DNA from: Rikenellaceae bacterium
GTDB taxonomy: Bacteria; Bacteroidota; Bacteroidia; Bacteroidales; UBA932
Assembly: GCA_900769145.1 (NCBI GenBank)
Contig: CAAGFN010000038.1
Span: forward strand, 1 to 17,852
Length of the DNA: 17,852 nucleotides
Direction: 5' to 3'
Below the pieces are notes generated by a model that was given only the letters and a program-made list of their open reading frames with translations, was not told the origin of the DNA and ran no database searches. Of this stretch, positions 14,469 through 17,852 are shown piece by piece. How positions within the stretch are numbered: position 1 is the first letter of the stretch; each line of letters starts with the position of its first letter. The position numbers were made by a program, and so were the translations under genes.

Positions 14469-16115
14469 ATGAAGATTATGAAACATTTAGGATATTGTAT
14501 CTCAGTTCTCCTCGCATCGGCCGCATTGGCTTCCTGCGACTGGAAGAGCGATCCGCAGATTCTGGTATATCCGGGAACTGACCTCAGCGGAACAGGGAGC
14601 AACAAGAATACGGAGAAAAACCGTATTATCAATGACTTCGAGAACATCCTCTCCCTTCGCCTGGAGGGAGGATGGAAGGTGGAGTCCGGGGAAGATGTAG
14701 TGTTCTACGTCTTCGACATTGATGCAGGTTCCTACCTCACCAAATCATCCATGAATCCAAAGTCAAGGACGGGGGCCTACAAACTCTCCGTCAGCGACGA
14801 CATGGATTTGAACATAACATTCGAAAACTCTGATATTGAAGAACTTATAGGTTCAGAGACACTCACTGTGAGAGAGGCCAAGGTATCCGAGATTGTCTGC
14901 GTCATTCCCGGTACGAACACCGAGGTCAGGATTCTTCCTGCCACCCAGGCCGAACTCGACAGTTATCTCACGGATGATGAGAAACTTCTCAAGAAATTCA
15001 CTGATGTCCTCTATTCCGGCAATGAAGGTGACGGATGGAGACTTTCCCTCACTGAACTCGATGAGACCGCATATCTGGTTCTCAACAAGGTGGACGGCAC
15101 ATTCATCGTGAAATTCGCTTCCGACAGAGTCACTGCCGAAGGCCAGTACGAACTGGTGGTGGAGAACGGTGAAGTACATCTCTATGTGGCTGATTCAGAA
15201 CTTGCAGCAAGACTTGGTACCGATGACATTATCCTCACGGCGGTCAATGCTGACGGAACCATCAGTTTCAATGCCGGAGAAGGAAGCTACCTGATGTACC
15301 GCGCATCCAAGGAAGATATCGACAACCTCAAGTCCGACCTTGAAATGCTCATTGACAAGATTATGGAGAGGGGTTACGGCTCCAAGCTCATCAGGACTGA
15401 GGACGGCACTTTCGTGGGTCACTACTACATTGACAGCAAGAACAGCCTCATCAGGTTCACATTCTACGCTGATGCCAATGTTACCACCGCCTCTCCGGAA
15501 ATCATCAGCGAAGGCGATGTGCTCAAGTTCGCCGAGCCGGTAAGCGTATCCGGTTCAAGCGTGACATCCCTCACTGTGGACGGGGACAATGTAACCCTCG
15601 ACGGCCTCGGATCAGGCCTCAAGCTCACAGACAACCTCTCCATCGGCAAGGATGACAACACCTATGCAATGGCAGATTACCTCAAGAAGACAAGCGATGC
15701 CCAGTGGCAGTTCAAGTCTGCCCCTGTGACAGTGTCCGACAAGCTCAAGGCCGAGTACGAGTCCCTCTATCTATGGGATGACGGTTCCCGCACATACGAA
15801 TGGAATGGTGACTGGGGTGCATTCGTGGTGATGCTCTGGGACGGCAACTGGACTTATTACTTCCTCCTGTATCAGGGCAATGACATGAGCCCGATCGCCG
15901 GAACGGACATCATCAGGTTCAACAAGAACGCCGGTCTCCACGGCTCATTCGGAACCAATCTGGATACGTTCAAATCAATGATGGAAAAGACCTACTCCTT
16001 CCTCATGAACGAAGACCACATCATTGTCCGCACTACCGAGGCGGCCACCGCTCCTCTCCTCATCATGAGCACGAGCACAACGGACTTCATCTATTTCCCT
16101 AACGCGGTAAAATAA
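14469..16115 (+). CDS. SusCD-associated surface lipoprotein built from beta-rich repeats (548 aa)
   Basis: A lipoprotein signal ends LASC (cysteine 23), giving outer-membrane anchoring. The mature part appears to hold tandem beta-rich units of about 110 residues: roughly 55-165, 175-283 and 290-393. Each opens with a helix, then a GxW/GYG-type turn, then strands of the form YLVLN...GTFIVKF...GQYELVVENGE. A C-terminal module (about 405-548) is rich in tryptophan and tyrosine (YEWNGDWGAF, LWDGNWTYYF) and could bind carbohydrate. This resembles DUF4302-type lipoproteins found next to SusCD, but I am not sure of that family. As the third gene of the operon it is probably an accessory surface glycan-binding protein. 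The ATG at 14469 is used because it directly precedes the signal peptide. Confidence 0.75.
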   Translation: MKIMKHLGYCISVLLASAALASCDWKSDPQILVYPGTDLSGTGSNKNTEKNRIINDFENILSLRLEGGWKVESGEDVVFYVFDIDAGSYLTKSSMNPKSRTGAYKLSVSDDMDLNITFENSDIEELIGSETLTVREAKVSEIVCVIPGTNTEVRILPATQAELDSYLTDDEKLLKKFTDVLYSGNEGDGWRLSLTELDETAYLVLNKVDGTFIVKFASDRVTAEGQYELVVENGEVHLYVADSELAARLGTDDIILTAVNADGTISFNAGEGSYLMYRASKEDIDNLKSDLEMLIDKIMERGYGSKLIRTEDGTFVGHYYIDSKNSLIRFTFYADANVTTASPEIISEGDVLKFAEPVSVSGSSVTSLTVDGDNVTLDGLGSGLKLTDNLSIGKDDNTYAMADYLKKTSDAQWQFKSAPVTVSDKLKAEYESLYLWDDGSRTYEWNGDWGAFVVMLWDGNWTYYFLLYQGNDMSPIAGTDIIRFNKNAGLHGSFGTNLDTFKSMMEKTYSFLMNEDHIIVRTTEAATAPLLIMSTSTTDFIYFPNAVK

Positions 16116-16116
16116 T

Positions 16117-16124
16117 TAACTTTG
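16117..16124 (+). promoter_or_regulatory. Possible internal -7 promoter element before the metallopeptidase gene
   Basis: TAACTTTG matches TAnnTTTG immediately after the preceding stop codon. Initiation from it would fall inside the hairpin at 16126-16153. No -33 box is seen, and the operon could equally be read through from upstream. Confidence 0.25.
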
Positions 16125-16125
16125 C

Positions 16126-16153
16126 GGAGGCGGGTGGTTTCCCGTCCGCCTCC
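16126..16153 (+). other. Strong GC-rich intergenic hairpin
   Basis: GGAGGCGG (16126-16133) and CCGCCTCC (16146-16153) form a perfect 8-bp stem around a 12-base loop. The following bases are ACATAAAC, so this is not an intrinsic terminator. In a polycistronic mRNA it could block 3' exonucleases and stabilise the upstream part, or partly attenuate transcription of the peptidase and GH92 genes. Confidence 0.5.
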
Positions 16154-16173
16154 ACATAAACAATGACAAGACA

Positions 16174-17391
16174 ATGAAACACATATACAGAATAATGTCA
16201 GTCCTTGCGGCCGCCGCAGTATCGGTTGCCTGCATTGACAGGGGAGGATATGTTTTCGGAGAATTGCCTCCGGGAGCGACTCCTGTGGAGGGTGAGGCAC
16301 TCGAGGCCAGGAATGCCGTCTATAACGAGTCCCTCAACGAGCTCACTGTGAACTGGCGTTCAACCGCCGACCCTTCCATCTACAAGGGAGTTGAGCTCTC
16401 CTACACTATGCTCAGCGGCGCCACCAAGACCGTGAGAATGTATGCCAACAAGAACTTCCCGACATCCTACGACAAGTTCTCCGTCCTGACTGTCAATCCC
16501 GAGACAGTGCGCTACCGCTGCCTCTGGATAGATGAGGAAGGCAACGAGTCCACCAGCGAATGGGCCTCAGTGGATGACCTCCAGATCAAGAGGACCACAT
16601 CCAATGCCATATTTGCCGGATACCTTGCTCCCAAGTTCAAACTTGTGACCGAGGCCGGGGTTTCAGACAAGGCCGCAACCGCTTACGCCGGCATTGTAGG
16701 CAAGGATACCAGGGCCCAGGAGGCATACTATACAGACCTTCTCATCCAGGTTCTCTCCTCAATGTATTATTCCACTACGGATTCAGGCGAGCGTCCTCTC
16801 AGCTGGCTCAAGTGCATCCTCGGCCCGATGGACCTCGCAGGTGCCCTCGCATACGTCTCAGGTGACAGCGAAGGTCCTCTCATGAAGCTCGACTCAGGCT
16901 ATCTCGAATCCATCGCCGATGGCAATGTGAACCACGATGACGCCGTATTCGAAATCAGGGGAGTCCTCATCCACGAGTTCGTACACCTCGTACAGAAGAC
17001 CGTACCTTATAACAATGGCGACAATATGAACTATTTCGCCTGCATCGAGGGCTTCGCAGATGCCGTAAGATGTGCCTGCGGCGGTGTAACCGACTACAAC
17101 AGAAGATATGTCGCCCTCAATGCCGGGTCATACCACGACCCGAACAGGACAGAGAACGGCAAATACGGACCGTACGTATGGCAGGTTCCTTACGGAGTGT
17201 CGGGCTACTTCATGTCCTGGCTCAGGTATTACGATGGAGACTTCCTCAGGAAACTTTCCCAGACAATGGTGACGATGCAGGGAGACTGGTCTCTCGAAAA
17301 CGCCGTGAAATATATTCTCGGAGCGGATTTCGACATCCAGAAACTTTGGGAGGAGTACATCGAGGACGTCAAGGCAGAAAACGCAGACTAA
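16174..17391 (+). CDS. Basic secretory protein (BSP)-type metallopeptidase lipoprotein
   Basis: A lipoprotein signal ends VSVAC (cysteine 20). Residues about 45-135 form a fibronectin-III/DUF4998-like domain (LTVNWRSTADPSIYKGVELSY). The C-terminal domain, about 145-400, carries VLIHEFVHLVQ (H267, E268, H271), then CIEGFADAVR (E292 to D296) and YGVSGYFMSWL, ending with ILGADFDIQKLWEEYI. The order HExxH, (L/I)EGxADyVR, Y-x-V-[TS]-[AG]-x-F, lysine-leucine-tryptophan is that of plant and bacterial basic secretory proteins (Pfam PF04450), putative zinc peptidases. It probably sits at the outer membrane and could cleave glycoproteins captured by the SusCD system. It is seven bases ahead of the GH92 gene. 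A substrate-import-associated zinc metallohydrolase (TIGR04549) is an alternative label for its genomic role. Confidence 0.85.
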   Translation: MKHIYRIMSVLAAAAVSVACIDRGGYVFGELPPGATPVEGEALEARNAVYNESLNELTVNWRSTADPSIYKGVELSYTMLSGATKTVRMYANKNFPTSYDKFSVLTVNPETVRYRCLWIDEEGNESTSEWASVDDLQIKRTTSNAIFAGYLAPKFKLVTEAGVSDKAATAYAGIVGKDTRAQEAYYTDLLIQVLSSMYYSTTDSGERPLSWLKCILGPMDLAGALAYVSGDSEGPLMKLDSGYLESIADGNVNHDDAVFEIRGVLIHEFVHLVQKTVPYNNGDNMNYFACIEGFADAVRCACGGVTDYNRRYVALNAGSYHDPNRTENGKYGPYVWQVPYGVSGYFMSWLRYYDGDFLRKLSQTMVTMQGDWSLENAVKYILGADFDIQKLWEEYIEDVKAENAD

Positions 17392-17398
17392 AAATATT

Positions 17399-17852
17399 AT
17401 GAAATACGCACTCACAGTACTTGTAGCAATGCTTTCCATTTCTGCCGGAGCCGCGGACAGGGATGTCCTCGACTATGTGAACACCTTCATTGGGACGAGC
17501 AGCATGGGACACGTGTTTCCGGGAGCCTGTGTGCCTCACGGAGGTGTCCAGCTCAGCCCTGACACGGAAGCGGCCCCGTTCTACAAAGACGGGAAATACA
17601 ATGGCGACACCTACAGGTATTGCGCAGGTTATCAGTATGGGGATCCGACAATTGTCGGATTCTCCCATACTCATTTGAGCGGTACCGGACATTCTGACCT
17701 CGGTGACATCCTGATGATGCCGACTTCGGGTGCTGTAATCCTCGAACCTGGCGCTGTCGAAAATCCGGGATACCGTTCAGGTTTCTCCCACGATACGGAA
17801 AAAGCCGTTCCGGGATATTACGAGGTATATCTCCAGGACAATGGAGTCAAGG
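17399..17852 (+). CDS. Glycoside hydrolase family 92 alpha-mannosidase, N-terminal part (cut by window end)
   Basis: The frame opens at ATG 17399, seven bases after the previous stop, and runs out of the window after 151 codons. A type I signal peptide (residues 1 to about 18, SAGA/AD) lacks a lipobox, suggesting a periplasmic enzyme. The GH92 N-terminal beta-sandwich is unmistakable: VNTFIGT (27-33), GHVFPGACVPHGGVQLSPDT (37-56), AGYQYGDPTIVGFSHTHLSG (76-95) and DLGDILMMP (100-108). GH92 enzymes are calcium-dependent exo-alpha-mannosidases that trim N-glycans or yeast mannan, but the catalytic C-terminal domain is outside the window, so linkage specificity cannot be judged. It is cotranscribed with the SusCD locus. 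Confidence 0.93.
   Translation, partial: MKYALTVLVAMLSISAGAADRDVLDYVNTFIGTSSMGHVFPGACVPHGGVQLSPDTEAAPFYKDGKYNGDTYRYCAGYQYGDPTIVGFSHTHLSGTGHSDLGDILMMPTSGAVILEPGAVENPGYRSGFSHDTEKAVPGYYEVYLQDNGVK

Noticed and set aside
1..17852. CRISPR array, tRNA, rRNA or intact insertion sequence
   Set aside because: No regularly spaced repeats, no cloverleaf-like sequence, no rRNA signature and no transposase were seen on either strand.

Overview
The window looks like chromosomal DNA of a Bacteroidota bacterium, most likely order Bacteroidales. Evidence: an adjacent SusC/SusD pair, many short lipoproteins with a Bacteroidota-style lipobox, TAnnTTTG-type -7 promoter elements, and no strong Shine-Dalgarno sequences. 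Most genes are GC-rich with frequent CTC leucine codons. Roughly the first 850 bases are clearly more AT-rich (about one third GC at 481-540, against about 60% at 12481-12540) and look like an accessory patch. I cannot name the genus.

Left part (1-1765). A nested palindrome of about 100 bp sits at the window edge (4-106), followed by a second small stem-loop. Two tiny lipoprotein genes lie in the AT-rich patch: a 53-residue one that looks truncated (292-453) and a 127-residue one with a 21-bp tandem duplication (467-850). A bidirectional terminator (883-917) separates them from a CpXC zinc-ribbon protein on the minus strand. Nothing else is visible in 1-291.

Middle part (1766-8990). A YeiH/UPF0324-type membrane transporter (+) converges on a large minus-strand gene for an exported protein. 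The latter has a gluzincin-like HExxH region, a probable beta-propeller and a probable C-terminal outer-membrane barrel. The transporter's terminator lies inside the end of that opposing gene. A divergent promoter region leads to a Na/Pi cotransporter with a PhoU-like tail. It overlaps by 4 bases a lipoprotein with a thioredoxin-like CxxC domain, so these two probably form an operon.

Right part (9154-17852, cut by the window edge). This is the start of a polysaccharide/glycoprotein utilisation locus: SusC, SusD, a repeat-built surface lipoprotein, a lipoprotein metallopeptidase of the basic secretory protein (BSP) type, and the N-terminus of a GH92 alpha-mannosidase. All are on the plus strand, with gaps of 7 to 58 bases and hairpins in two of the gaps. 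The combination suggests capture of a mannose-bearing glycoprotein at the cell surface, with proteolysis by the BSP protein, import through SusCD and mannose trimming by GH92. The substrate is inference. No regulator of this locus is inside the window.

A sequence-level oddity runs through the GC-rich genes: CATTG and its complement CAATG occur about five to six times more often than chance in the stretches I counted, in more than one reading frame.
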